DNA of 53,789 nucleotides from Arboricoccus pini. Its GTDB lineage: Bacteria > Pseudomonadota > Alphaproteobacteria > Geminicoccales > Geminicoccaceae. The position numbers were made by a program, and so were the translations under genes. The stretch spans positions 1 to 53,789 of the forward strand of contig NZ_FYEH01000021.1 in NCBI RefSeq assembly GCF_900187945.1, read 5' to 3'. Of the stretch, positions 37,973-47,198 are shown piece by piece; position 1 is the stretch's first letter; each line of letters opens with the position of its first letter. The notes beneath the pieces were generated by a model. That model did not search any database. It saw only the letters and a program-made list of their open reading frames with translations, and was not told where the DNA came from.

Positions 37973-39012
37973 GAGCGCACCTCCGCGCCGCGTGTCGTCT
38001 GCTTCTGTTCTTCGCTCCCGGTGCCAGCACGCCGCTGCCAGAAGCCGGTGATCGTGTCGCGCACCACCGGCACCAGGCCCTGCGGGACCAGAAGGACGAA
38101 GGCGACGAGGACGACGCCTAGGACAAGATTGCTGTCGACGGCGCTTTGCGAGCCGGCGAAAGAGATCAGCCACTGGATGAGCACGGCACCGAGGATGGGC
38201 CCGAGCAGAGTGCCAAGGCCGCCCACCAGCACGTAGATGATGACCTGCGCCGACATTGCGAGAGCGAAGACGGTCGGGCTGATGAAGGCGCCCCAGTTGG
38301 TATAGAGGCAGCCGCCGATGCCGGCGATCATCGCCCCGATGATGAAGGTGATCAGCTTATAGAGGCGCGGGTCGTAACCGATCAGGGTGGCGCGTGTTTC
38401 GTTCTCGCGGATGGCGACGATGACGCGGCCCAGCCGCGAGGCCAGAATCCCGCGCAAGAGCACATAGACCAGGATCAGCGTGGCGATCGTTACATACCAG
38501 AGTTGCTCGGGGTCGAGGATCGTCGAAGGATCCCCCGGCATGTTCAAGGTCGGCACCGAGGGCATGCCGTTGAAGCCGCCAAGCGGTGCATTGCCAATCG
38601 TGTACCAATCGCCCGACGTGGCATTGATCAGGTTGAAGAGGATGACCGTAACGGTCAGCGTGATTACGCCGATATAGGCATCGCTGATCCGGCCATAGAA
38701 CATGAAATAACCAAGAAGCGCCGCAAACAGGCCCGGGACGATGATGGCCAGGGCCACCGCACCCGTGCTGTCGCCGAAATTGATGGCCGCCACCGCGTAG
38801 GTATAGCCGCCCAGGCCGAAAAACGCCGCCTGGCCGAACGACATGATGCCGCCATAGCCCCAGATGAAGCCCTGGCTGAGCGCGAAGATCGCCATGACGA
38901 CGAAGACCGTCATCTGCATCAGGCCGAACATGTCGGTCGTGTGGGGCAGCGCGAACATCAAGACGATGCCAAGGGCCACCACGGTGATGAAGCTCGCTAG
39001 AGCCGATTTCAT
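37969..39012 (-). CDS. urtC: Urea/amide-type ABC permease, UrtC-like
   Basis: The 347-aa permease of the LivM/UrtC group has about ten hydrophobic segments and the conserved SQGFIWGYGGIMSFGQAAFF and RENETRATLIGYDPRLYK segments. It lies 13 bp after urtB and overlaps urtD. It forms the channel with the UrtB-like protein. Confidence 0.92.
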   Translation of the reverse strand: MKSALASFITVVALGIVLMFALPHTTDMFGLMQMTVFVVMAIFALSQGFIWGYGGIMSFGQAAFFGLGGYTYAVAAINFGDSTGAVALAIIVPGLFAALLGYFMFYGRISDAYIGVITLTVTVILFNLINATSGDWYTIGNAPLGGFNGMPSVPTLNMPGDPSTILDPEQLWYVTIATLILVYVLLRGILASRLGRVIVAIRENETRATLIGYDPRLYKLITFIIGAMIAGIGGCLYTNWGAFISPTVFALAMSAQVIIYVLVGGLGTLLGPILGAVLIQWLISFAGSQSAVDSNLVLGVVLVAFVLLVPQGLVPVVRDTITGFWQRRAGTGSEEQKQTTRGAEVRS

Positions 39013-39025
39013 GCGACCTGCTCCC

Positions 39026-39892
39026 TTAGATGCTGCGCTTGAAGAAGCGGCCGGTGATGCCTTGCGGCAGGATGCGGATCATGACGATCGCGGCGGCCAG
39101 CAACGCCACCTCGCCCAGGACCGGGGTCGATTTGAACGAGACGATCTCGTTGATGAAGCCGAAGATCATCGAGGCTAGGCCCGTACCGGTGATGATGGCG
39201 GCACCGCCGCCCAGAACGGTGATGAAGGCCTTGGCGATGAAGGCGGCGCCCATGACGGGCGACACACCCGATATCGGCGCCAGGACCCCGCCCGCCAGGC
39301 CTGCCAGAGCGGCGCCGAGCGCGAAGGTCGACATATAGATGCGCGAGGGTGCCACACCCAGGGCCGAGGCCATGTTGGCATTTTGCATGGTGGCGCGCAC
39401 GATGAGGCCGTAGCGCGTGTAGCGCAGCATGCAAAAGAGACCGACCAGCGTCAAAGCGGCGACGATCAGGATGACGATGCCGTAGCCGCTGGCGCCGAAA
39501 TTGCCGATCGAGAAGCCGCCCACCGGCGCCGGCACGCCGCGCACGTCATTGCCGAAGATCGTCGTCATGAGGCCGATCAGGGCGAGGCTCAGCCCCCAGG
39601 TGGCCAGCATGGTGTCAATCATGCGCCCATAGAGGAAACGGATCAGCAAGCGCTCGACGATCAGCCCGACGATTCCCACAACCAACGGCGCGATGACCAG
39701 CATGGCCAGCCAGATATTGATGCCGTTCGTCACGGAAATGACGGTGGTGTAAGCACCCAGCATCATGAACTCGCCATGCGCCAGGTTGATGATTTTCATC
39801 ATGCCGTAGATCACGCCGAGACCGACGGTGATGAGTACGAGCGTGCCAATACCAACCAGGACATTGAACGACACAAGGCCGATCAGATCCAT
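39026..39892 (-). CDS. urtB: Urea/amide-type ABC permease, UrtB-like
   Basis: The 288-aa permease of the LivH/UrtB group shows GVIYGMMKIINLAHGEFMML near the start and GRMIDTMLATWGLSLALIGL in the middle. The ATG at 39892 is preceded by GAGAGGA at a normal distance; an earlier in-frame ATG at 39928 lies inside the intergenic hairpin and is not used here. A strong palindrome separates it from urtA. Confidence 0.92.
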   Translation of the reverse strand: MDLIGLVSFNVLVGIGTLVLITVGLGVIYGMMKIINLAHGEFMMLGAYTTVISVTNGINIWLAMLVIAPLVVGIVGLIVERLLIRFLYGRMIDTMLATWGLSLALIGLMTTIFGNDVRGVPAPVGGFSIGNFGASGYGIVILIVAALTLVGLFCMLRYTRYGLIVRATMQNANMASALGVAPSRIYMSTFALGAALAGLAGGVLAPISGVSPVMGAAFIAKAFITVLGGGAAIITGTGLASMIFGFINEIVSFKSTPVLGEVALLAAAIVMIRILPQGITGRFFKRSI

Positions 39893-39927
39893 CTTTGATC
39901 CTCTCGCGGGGGCAGGCCAGGAAATCA

Positions 39928-39955
39928 CGAAGACGTCCGCTAGCGGACGTCTTCG
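39928..39955. repeat. 28-bp perfect palindrome between urtA and urtB
   Basis: Both arms read CGAAGACGTCCGCT (39928-39941 and its reverse complement to 39955), with no mismatch. In RNA it makes a very stable hairpin (CTAG loop) 10 nt after the urtA stop, with no T-tract. Such elements commonly protect the abundant binding-protein mRNA or attenuate downstream genes. Confidence 0.75.
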
Positions 39956-39965
39956 CTAGGGGGTG

Positions 39966-41216
39966 CTACATCTTAACGTCGACGACGAACTGCTTGTTCG
40001 TATTGGGCGCCTTGATCAGGTCGCAGACCGCCGCCGTGTCTTCGGGCGGCGCATCAGGGAAGGTGTCGATGATGTCCCATTTACGGTCGTGCGCCTTGGC
40101 CAGATAGGCGTTGCGGATCGTGTGGTGGGTGGCCGGATCCATCGTCACGGTCCCGGAGGGCCCCTCGATCGACAGTTTGCTCTCGAGTGCTTCGATGACC
40201 TTCATGCGCTCGACGGAGCCGGCCTTCTTGACCGCGGCCGCCCAGAGCATGATGCCCTCATAGGTCGCACTGCCGAGCTCGCTGATCTCGGCGTCGTTGC
40301 CGAACCTCTTGCTCATCGCCTCGATGAACGTCTTGTTCTGCGGCGTGTTCACGCTCTCGTAATAACCATAGGCGGTCACGATTCCCTCGGTCGTCGCCTG
40401 GTCAAGCGTGCGCAACTCGTTGGACAGGCCAAAGACGCTGGAGGCCACGGGGATCTTGCCCTTCATGTCGGCGGCCGCCCACTGGCGATAGAAACCCACA
40501 TGGTTGGCGCCCACGAGCGCTGAGAGGACAACGTCCGGCCCGGCATTTTGGATCTTGCTGATCGCCGAGGAGAAATTGGTGACATCAAGCGGGAAGAAAT
40601 CGACAGCAGCGATGCTGCCGCCAGCTTCCTGCGTGTATTTCGTCATCCATTTCGAGGTGATCTGGCCGTAATTATAATCGGCCGCCACGATATAAGCCTT
40701 CTTGCCCCAGTTCTTCATGGCATAGGGGACGATCTTCGAGACCGTCTGAGCCGGCGTCGTTCCGGTGCAGAAGGTGTTACGATCGCAGACGCCGCCTTCA
40801 TACTGGGTGTTGTAGAAATAGAGCGTCTTGAAGCGGTCGAAGATAGGCCGGATAGCCTCGCGCGAGGCCGAGGTGATGCCGGCCTGGACGACGTCCACCT
40901 TGTCCTTCAGCGCCAGCTGCTGGGCGAACTGGGTGTAGAGCTGCATGTTCGACTGGGTGTCGTAATTGATCAGCTCGACCTTGCGGCCCAGGAGGCCACC
41001 CGCGGCATTGATGTCGTCCACCGCCAGTTGAACCGTCTTGATCATCGACTGGCCGGAAAGGCCGATCGGTCCGGACAGGTCGAGCAGGCTTCCGACCTTG
41101 ATCGGCGCGTCGGCGGCAAGGCCGTTGCGGGCGATGAAGGGCATGGCCACGGCACCCGCGGCCAATGCCGAGCCACCCTTGAGAAGCGTGCGTCGGCCAA
41201 GTCGCATTACAACCAT
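39966..41216 (-). CDS. urtA: Urea/amide-type periplasmic binding protein, UrtA-like
   Basis: The protein of about 416 residues has a Tat signal (RLGRRTLLKGGSALAAG) and the UrtA/FmdD-type fold: KVGSLLDLSGPIGLSGQSM, QAGITSASREAIRPI and YIVAADYNYGQITSKW. Homologues bind urea or short-chain amides. ATG at 41216 has AAAGGA 10 nt upstream; an overlapping GTG at 41222 is too close. Its neighbours are two amidases rather than urease, which favours an amide solute. Confidence 0.9.
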   Translation of the reverse strand: MVVMRLGRRTLLKGGSALAAGAVAMPFIARNGLAADAPIKVGSLLDLSGPIGLSGQSMIKTVQLAVDDINAAGGLLGRKVELINYDTQSNMQLYTQFAQQLALKDKVDVVQAGITSASREAIRPIFDRFKTLYFYNTQYEGGVCDRNTFCTGTTPAQTVSKIVPYAMKNWGKKAYIVAADYNYGQITSKWMTKYTQEAGGSIAAVDFFPLDVTNFSSAISKIQNAGPDVVLSALVGANHVGFYRQWAAADMKGKIPVASSVFGLSNELRTLDQATTEGIVTAYGYYESVNTPQNKTFIEAMSKRFGNDAEISELGSATYEGIMLWAAAVKKAGSVERMKVIEALESKLSIEGPSGTVTMDPATHHTIRNAYLAKAHDRKWDIIDTFPDAPPEDTAAVCDLIKAPNTNKQFVVDVKM

Positions 41217-41312
41217 CGTCACAAGGTCCTTTTATCCGCCGTTGGGTAGATTGCGGACTTTGTCAGCAACAACGATGCCAAACGCTTGGCCGACGCCCGT
41301 CCGACTACGGAA

Positions 41313-42725
41313 TCAGCCGATCTTGGGGTGGCGTAGATGCCAGTCGGTGACGCGCTGGAATGCCGCACCCGCCTGGACCAGCAGCGCTTCCGAGAGATGC
41401 GTGCCGACGAGTTGCAGGCCGATCGGTACGCCGTTGGCGTCAAAGCCGCCAGGAAGTGTGATCGTCGGATTGCCCGCCATGTCGAAGGGGGCCGTGAATT
41501 TGAGGACGTTGGTCAGGACGTCGGCACTCCGTTCGTTGGCCCATTGCTCGAGCGTGGGCACGGGACCGGTCAGGACGGGTGCCAGCATCAGGTCGACCTC
41601 GGCAAAAAACGCCTTCAGGCGGGCTTTGAAGACGTCACGCGCGATCTGCAGCCTGGCGATCTCGACACCCGTCGTGGCGTAGCCCAAGTCGATCAGCCCC
41701 TTAAGCTCGGGACCATATTCGCTGGCGCGCGCGGGGTAGGTCGCAAGATGGGCATAGGCCGTCTCGACCGCGCAGTAGGTCGTCCAGCCCTCCAGCACGT
41801 CCGTCCAGTCCGGCATCGGCACGACGCGCACATCGGCGCCCAGGTCCTTCAAGACGGCCAAGGCTGCGTCGAGTGCCGCCACGATGGCGGGGTCGCTGCC
41901 CTCCATGATGTAGGCCGGATCGTAGGCGATCCGCAGGCCCTTGACGCTGCCTGCCTTGCCCAGCGTCAAATAGTCCGGCACCGGATCGGGCAGGCTGGTC
42001 GGATCGTTTTGATCCTTGCCGGCGATGGCGCCAAGGACGATGCCGGCATCCAGGGCATTTCTTGCCATCGGCCCCACATGATCAAGCGAATCGGAAAGCG
42101 GCATGACGCCGTAACGGCTGACACGGCCCCAGGTGGGCTTGATGCCGGTTAGGCCGCAGGCGCCTGAGGGAAAGCGGATCGAACCACCGGTGTCCGAGCC
42201 CAGTGACGCGAAGCAGAGCCCCGCCGCGGTGGCAGCGCCCGAGCCACTTGAGGAAGATCCGGTCCAGCGCTCAGCCGCCCAGGGGTTGCGCGGCGCCTCG
42301 ATCGAGGGATGATGCGCACTGAAGGCACCCTCGGTCATCTTGAGCTTGCCCAGGAGCACGGCACCCGCCTGCGCCAGGCGCACCGTCACCGTCGCATCGA
42401 AGGCCGGCTTTTGCGCCGCATGGATCGGCATGCCGCCACCTGTCGGGATATCCTTGGTGAAGCAGAGATCCTTAAGGGCGATGGGCACACCGTGCAGGGG
42501 CCCCCGCCATTGGCCGCGATCCAGCTCGGCCTCGGCCGCCTCGGCCTGAGCGCGGGCATGCTCGGGCGTGACGAGCTGGTAGCTCTTCAGGCCGGCATCG
42601 AGCTCGCTTATCCGGGTCAGCATCGCCTCGGTCAGCGTCACGGGCGAGACCTCGCGCCGCCGGATGGCCTCGGACAATTCGGTAATGGACCAGAAGGGCA
42701 GGGCAGCCGCTGTCATCGTCGTCAA
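41313..42725 (-). CDS. Amidase-signature hydrolase (amidase 2)
   Basis: The 470-aa protein has Lys85 (IALKDL), the cis-Ser in TGSSSSGSG (157-158) and nucleophile Ser182 (SDTGGSIRFP), the full amidase-signature triad, and resembles GatA-like amidases. It is the first gene of the operon amidase 2-urtABCDE-amidase 1. A palindrome matching the regulon consensus lies only 9 bp before its ATG, so repression of the whole operon is plausible. No gatB/gatC partners are present, which argues against tRNA amidation. Confidence 0.9.
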   Translation of the reverse strand: MTTMTAAALPFWSITELSEAIRRREVSPVTLTEAMLTRISELDAGLKSYQLVTPEHARAQAEAAEAELDRGQWRGPLHGVPIALKDLCFTKDIPTGGGMPIHAAQKPAFDATVTVRLAQAGAVLLGKLKMTEGAFSAHHPSIEAPRNPWAAERWTGSSSSGSGAATAAGLCFASLGSDTGGSIRFPSGACGLTGIKPTWGRVSRYGVMPLSDSLDHVGPMARNALDAGIVLGAIAGKDQNDPTSLPDPVPDYLTLGKAGSVKGLRIAYDPAYIMEGSDPAIVAALDAALAVLKDLGADVRVVPMPDWTDVLEGWTTYCAVETAYAHLATYPARASEYGPELKGLIDLGYATTGVEIARLQIARDVFKARLKAFFAEVDLMLAPVLTGPVPTLEQWANERSADVLTNVLKFTAPFDMAGNPTITLPGGFDANGVPIGLQLVGTHLSEALLVQAGAAFQRVTDWHLRHPKIG

Positions 42726-42733
42726 CTCCAGAA

Positions 42734-42749
42734 CTAAACGCGTGCTTAA
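42734..42749. promoter_or_regulatory. TetR-type operator, copy 3 (amidase-urt operon)
   Basis: CTAAACGCGTGCTTAA shares TAAACG-n3-GCTTAA with the reverse complements of the sites at 52167 and 52207. It lies immediately upstream of amidase 2, where it would block transcription or translation initiation. It is in the gap shared with the MFS gene, whose start is about 226 bp away. Confidence 0.55.
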
Positions 42750-42975
42750 CCTTTGGGCAGATGCGCAAGGCTAGATGAAACCGTGATCACAGACCCTGAA
42801 GTCGCGACGTCAGGGCGCCCAAATCGCCATGCCCGTCCAGCGCCCGCTAGTTCCATGCCAGCAAGTCCCACCGCGCTGCGCGACCCTGGGCGGATATCGG
42901 CCGTAGAAGAATGACACTAGGATCGGCGGCACGCCACTCGGCGCCCGGACCCCCTTGGAGAGAAGAGCCAAGCGC

Positions 42976-44163
42976 TTGAAGACCATTGCCCACGTGGCCG
43001 CCATCGAGCCCGACAAGGCCGCCATCGCCGCGATCGTCCTTGGCGTCACCGCCTTTTCCGTGGCCCAGGGTCTGACCTACCCGCTGATCGCCCTCAATCT
43101 CGAGGCAAGGGGCCTTCCGGCCTGGCAGATCGGCTTGAACGGCGCCGCCTTCGCAGCTGGCCTCGCTACCACCACCTTCCTCATCGGCTGGCTCACCAAG
43201 CGTGTGCGCGGCGACTGGCTGATCGTCCTCGGCCTGCTGGGCTGCTCCTTGGCGCTGGCTCTTCTTTGGCTGACCCACTCGGTCCTGTTCTGGCTGCCGA
43301 TCCGCTTCGGTCTGGGCGTTGCCGCCAGCCTCGTCTTCATCATGAGCGAGGCCTGGCTGAACGCCGCCACGCCCGAAACTCTGCGCGGCCGTGTTTCCGG
43401 CCTCTACGGCTTTGGCCTCTGCCTGGGCTTTGCCGCCGGCCCCCTGGCCATCCCCGTCCTTGGCACCTCCAGCAGCTTCGCCTTCGGCATCCTGGCGATC
43501 TACGTGGCCCTCGTGGCCTTCGCCACGGTGGTCCTCAGTCGACGCGCGCAGACCGTGCCGGCACCCTCGCCGGCCGGCGCTCTCTGGCATTTCCTGCGCC
43601 ACGACCCCATTCTCGTGCTGATGGTCTTCGCCTTCGGCTTTGCCGACATCGCCGCCATTTCCGGTATGCCCGTCTATCTCATCCGCAGCGGTCAGTCCGA
43701 CACGCTGGCGGCCTTGAGTGTCAGCGTGATCGCGCTGCCAACCGCGATCGCCCAGCCCTTCGTCGGCTACCTCTTGGACCGCGTCGCGCGTCGGCGCGTG
43801 GCCATCGGCGCCAGCCTCCTGACGGCCTTGAGTTTTCTTTGCGTGCCGCTTTTGGAATCGGCAGCGGGCATCTTGGCGGACTTTGCGCTCCTGGGCGTGG
43901 GCAGCTTCGCGCTCTATACCTCGGCACTCACCTTACTGGGCGAACGCTATTCCGGTGGCCTCCTCGTCGCCGGGAGTGCCGCCTTCTCAATAGCCTACGC
44001 ATCGGGCAGCGGCGCCGGCTCGGCCGCGATCGGTCTCGCCATGGATACCCTGGGGCTGGCGGCTGGCCCTGCCTGCACCGGCCTCATTCTTCTGGCGCTG
44101 ACCGGCCTTCTCCTCGTCAAGGACCCGGGAGCGCTGCCCGCGGCACCGCTGGACGCCGGGTAG
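42976..44163 (+). CDS. Major facilitator superfamily transporter
   Basis: The protein of about 395 residues has roughly twelve membrane helices and the MFS loop after helix 2 (GWLTKRVRGDW) with a repeat in the second half (GYLLDRVARRR). It is likely a drug or metabolite exporter of the YcaD-like type; the substrate is unknown. There is no ATG. TTG at 42976 has GGAGAGAAG 10 nt upstream; TTG at 42955 is an alternative. It diverges from amidase 2. Confidence 0.85.
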   Translation: MKTIAHVAAIEPDKAAIAAIVLGVTAFSVAQGLTYPLIALNLEARGLPAWQIGLNGAAFAAGLATTTFLIGWLTKRVRGDWLIVLGLLGCSLALALLWLTHSVLFWLPIRFGLGVAASLVFIMSEAWLNAATPETLRGRVSGLYGFGLCLGFAAGPLAIPVLGTSSSFAFGILAIYVALVAFATVVLSRRAQTVPAPSPAGALWHFLRHDPILVLMVFAFGFADIAAISGMPVYLIRSGQSDTLAALSVSVIALPTAIAQPFVGYLLDRVARRRVAIGASLLTALSFLCVPLLESAAGILADFALLGVGSFALYTSALTLLGERYSGGLLVAGSAAFSIAYASGSGAGSAAIGLAMDTLGLAAGPACTGLILLALTGLLLVKDPGALPAAPLDAG

Positions 44164-44222
44164 AAGCGGCATCCCGGCATCAGGCCGGCCGCCATTCCGC
44201 GCCGGTGCCTCGTCTCTCCGGA

Positions 44223-44504
44223 TCAGGTGGCCGCGCCCTGGCGGTAATCCATGGCCTTGAGATCGCTGATCAGGCGGGGGCCCTCAGGCTGCCAACCCAA
44301 CCGCTCGCGTGTCCACGCACTTGATGCCGGCATGTCGAGGCGGATGAACATCGCCAGCCAGCCGAAATGACCCGCCGCTTCCTCCGGGAACAGCGACCTG
44401 ACCGGCACGCCCATGCCAGCGCCGATCGCCGCCGCGATATCCCGCACAGGGACGCCTTCCTCGGCCACCGCGTGATATCGGGCACCGGCTTCATGCTGCG
44501 TCAA
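44223..44504 (-). pseudogene. C-terminal fragment of an SDR/epimerase-family dehydrogenase
   Basis: A 93-codon frame matches only the last part of extended short-chain dehydrogenases (ARYHAVAEEGVPVRDIAAAI, then AGHFGWLAMFIRLDMPASSA and RERLGWQPEGP). The Rossmann domain and YxxxK site are missing. Upstream DNA carries only scrambled traces, so this is a truncated, probably dead gene. Confidence 0.6.
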
Positions 44505-44648
44505 TGCCGGGCGATGGCGCCTGGCGACGCCGATGAGCGGCGAGATCAGACCCTGCTTCTAGGTATCGTGGACGTGGGACAGTCGCACCACCGCGAGAAC
44601 GAGCTAGCCTCGCCATCCAGTCCTCGCCGCTGGCCGCTCGGAGTTTCG

Positions 44649-45476
44649 TCAGGGGCCAGGGAGTTCTGCTTGGATCGCCTCCAGACGTTCGGTGAAGCGC
44701 AGCATGCCGTCATCCAGGCCGCCACCATCCAGGGCGGCCAAGCGGACGAGCAGGCCCGCCTCGCGCCTGAGCGGCGTCGCCGCCACATGCAGGCCCGGCA
44801 TCTCCACGGCCTGGAGAGACTGCGCCAATTCCGTCCAGGGCGCGGGCCTCAGGCTGGCCAGGAGGAGCGTGCCGAAGGCGCGATAGGGCCCGATGATGCC
44901 GGGTCCGCCCGCCGCCAGCGCCAGGCCCGTCACCGACTGGCGATCCAAAAGGATGCGCCGGCCCGCCGCCGAGCAAAGGTCGATCTCGTTCGCCAGCAGT
45001 CTGAAATGCTCCCCGGCCGCCCAGGGATCATGCGTCATGAAGCCGTCGCGAAAGATCAGCGTGGCACCGGCTGCGAGCCTGAAGCGGAAACGCTGCGTCA
45101 CCTGGCTTTGCGGAAAGAGGATGAGCGGGCGGGCCAGATAGGCAAGGCATCCGCCGGGGGCGATCTCGACCTCGACCTCGACCTCCGCCTGACCCCCGTC
45201 CCGCATGGCGTGCACGGTGGTCGCGGCCGGCAATTCCAGGCGCGCGTCGGCGCCCGACTCGACCGCCAGGCACTGGCGAAGTTGCTCGCCCGAGAACAGG
45301 CCGCCCGAAGCCGACTGGACGATGACGTGGCAGCCGGCCGCAGCGCGGGCAGGACGCAATGGCGCCTGGATCGCATAGGGATAGGCGACCCGCCGGCGGA
45401 CCAGCCGGGTATCGGCTTGGGCGCGGCGAAAGACGAGGTCGAGTGCCGCGGGCTCGACCGGGATTGGGGCATCCAA
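44649..45476 (-). CDS. ureD: Urease accessory protein UreD (cluster 2)
   Basis: The 275-aa protein has the UreD pattern (VIVQSASGGLFSGEQLRQCL, LPAATTVHAMRDGGQA, FRDGFMTHDPWAAGE). It is strongly diverged from the cluster 1 UreD. No ATG is available in frame near the ureC2 stop, so TTG at 45476, 2 bp after it, is inferred as a coupled start. It is the last gene of the importer-TetR-urease operon. Confidence 0.82.
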   Translation of the reverse strand: MDAPIPVEPAALDLVFRRAQADTRLVRRRVAYPYAIQAPLRPARAAAGCHVIVQSASGGLFSGEQLRQCLAVESGADARLELPAATTVHAMRDGGQAEVEVEVEIAPGGCLAYLARPLILFPQSQVTQRFRFRLAAGATLIFRDGFMTHDPWAAGEHFRLLANEIDLCSAAGRRILLDRQSVTGLALAAGGPGIIGPYRAFGTLLLASLRPAPWTELAQSLQAVEMPGLHVAATPLRREAGLLVRLAALDGGGLDDGMLRFTERLEAIQAELPGP

Positions 45477-45478
45477 GA

Positions 45479-47185
45479 TCAGCGCATCATGTAGCGGCGG
45501 TTCAACGGAACGCGGGCGGCAGGCTCGCAGGTCAACGGCACGCCATCGGCGCGAACGACGAAGGTCTGCGAATCGACCTCGATGCGCGGCAATGCCGCGT
45601 TGCGGACCATGTCCTTCTTGCCCAGGCGGCGCACCGACTTGATTTGCACGAAGGCCTTGCCGACCTTGAGCTTGGTGCGCACGTCGGCCTCGATCGCCAG
45701 CTTCGAGACGAAGGTGACGCCCAGTTCCTGCGGCGAGCGGCCGAACGAGCCCCACATCGGCCGTTGGATCATGGGCTCGGATTCGATCTGGCTCGCATTG
45801 CCGTCGCCCATGACCGCCCAGACGATGAAGCCGCTCTTGATGACGGCCGCGGGCTTGATGCCGAAGGAGGCGCGGGGCCAGAGCACGATGTCGGCCATCT
45901 TGCCGGGCTCGAGCGAGCCCACATGTGCATCGATGCCCGAGGCGATGGCGGGGTTGATCGAGAGCTTGGCGATATAGCGCTTGATGCGCTCATTGTCGGC
46001 CCTGGCGGTTGTCTCCTCGGGCAGCCGGCCGATCCGCTCCTTCATGACATGCGCCAGCTGCCAGCATTTTGCGGCGTTCTCGGCCAGCCTTCCCATGCCC
46101 TGCGTATCGGTTGCGAAGATCGAGATCGCCCCCATGTCGTGGAGGAAGTCCTCAGCCGCCATTGTCTGCGGCCGGATGCGGGATTCGGCGAACGCCAGGT
46201 CCTCCGGCAGGCGCCAGTCCATCATGTGCGCCAGCATGGTCATGGGAATCCCCTCGTTCAGCGCATAGGCGGTGAAGGGATTGGTGGGGTTGGTCGAAGA
46301 GGGCAGCACGTTGGCCTGGCCGTTGACGCGCAAGAGGTCGGGCGCGTGGCCGCCGCCCGCCCCTTCGGTATGGAACATGTGGATCGTGCGATCGCCGATC
46401 GAGGCCAACGTGTCCTCGCAAAAACCGAACTCGTTGATCGTGTCGGTATGCAGGTTGACCTGGAAATCGTTGCGATCGGCGGCGATGAGCGAACCATTGA
46501 TCACCGCACCCGACGCCCCGAAATCCTCGTGGATCTTCACACCCAGCGCGCCGCCGGCCACCGATTCCTCGACGGCGGCGGGATCGGAACAGCCGCGTCC
46601 GAGGAAGCCGAAATTCAACGGCGAGAACTCGGCCGCCTGGATCATCTGGCCGGTCACGTTGGGCCCAGAAGTGCTGACGTCGAAATGCGGCCCCGGCGAC
46701 ATGCCGATCATCGTCGTGGTGCCACCGGCCAGCGCGTGCTCGTTTTGCTGCGGCGAGAGAAAATGCGCGTGCGCCTCGATCGTCCCAGGGGTCGCGATGA
46801 AGGCCTCGCCATGGATCACGGTCGTGTTGGGGCCGCAGACGAGAGCCGGATCGACGCCCGCCATGATGTCGGGATTGCCGGCCTTGCCCACGCCGGCGAT
46901 CCGCCCGTCGCGAATGCCGATATCGGCCTTGATGATGCCGAGGACGGGGTCGATGATCGTGGCGTTCTGGATGACCGTATCGAGCGCGCCGGATGCATAA
47001 GTGCCGTCCGTCTTGAAGCCTTCGCCATCGCGCATAGATTTTCCGGCGCCGGTCGTCAGTTCGTCGCCGTAGCTGGTCAGGTCCTGCTCGATCATGGCCA
47101 GGAGGTTGGTGTCGCCCAGGCGTACCATGTCGCCCTTGGTCGGGCCGTACATCGAGGCGTAGCGCTCGCGGGTGAGGGTCGTCAT
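45479..47185 (-). CDS. ureC: Urease alpha-like amidohydrolase with altered flap and pocket (UreC2)
   Basis: The 568-aa protein keeps the dinickel ligands H139/H141, K217, H246, H272 and D360, and the catalytic His320. Against Klebsiella urease, recalled from memory, the flap Cys319 is Ala (MLAHMM for MVCHHL), KIHEDWG is KIHEDFG, and the substrate loop after MIGMSPGP is about four residues shorter. PQQ is kept. ATG at 47185 gives MTTLTRERYASMYGP; an open extension upstream is not homologous. It may act on urea weakly or on a substituted urea or guanidine-like compound; this is inference. Confidence 0.9.
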   Translation of the reverse strand: MTTLTRERYASMYGPTKGDMVRLGDTNLLAMIEQDLTSYGDELTTGAGKSMRDGEGFKTDGTYASGALDTVIQNATIIDPVLGIIKADIGIRDGRIAGVGKAGNPDIMAGVDPALVCGPNTTVIHGEAFIATPGTIEAHAHFLSPQQNEHALAGGTTTMIGMSPGPHFDVSTSGPNVTGQMIQAAEFSPLNFGFLGRGCSDPAAVEESVAGGALGVKIHEDFGASGAVINGSLIAADRNDFQVNLHTDTINEFGFCEDTLASIGDRTIHMFHTEGAGGGHAPDLLRVNGQANVLPSSTNPTNPFTAYALNEGIPMTMLAHMMDWRLPEDLAFAESRIRPQTMAAEDFLHDMGAISIFATDTQGMGRLAENAAKCWQLAHVMKERIGRLPEETTARADNERIKRYIAKLSINPAIASGIDAHVGSLEPGKMADIVLWPRASFGIKPAAVIKSGFIVWAVMGDGNASQIESEPMIQRPMWGSFGRSPQELGVTFVSKLAIEADVRTKLKVGKAFVQIKSVRRLGKKDMVRNAALPRIEVDSQTFVVRADGVPLTCEPAARVPLNRRYMMR

Positions 47186-47198
47186 GGCTGTATCCTCC

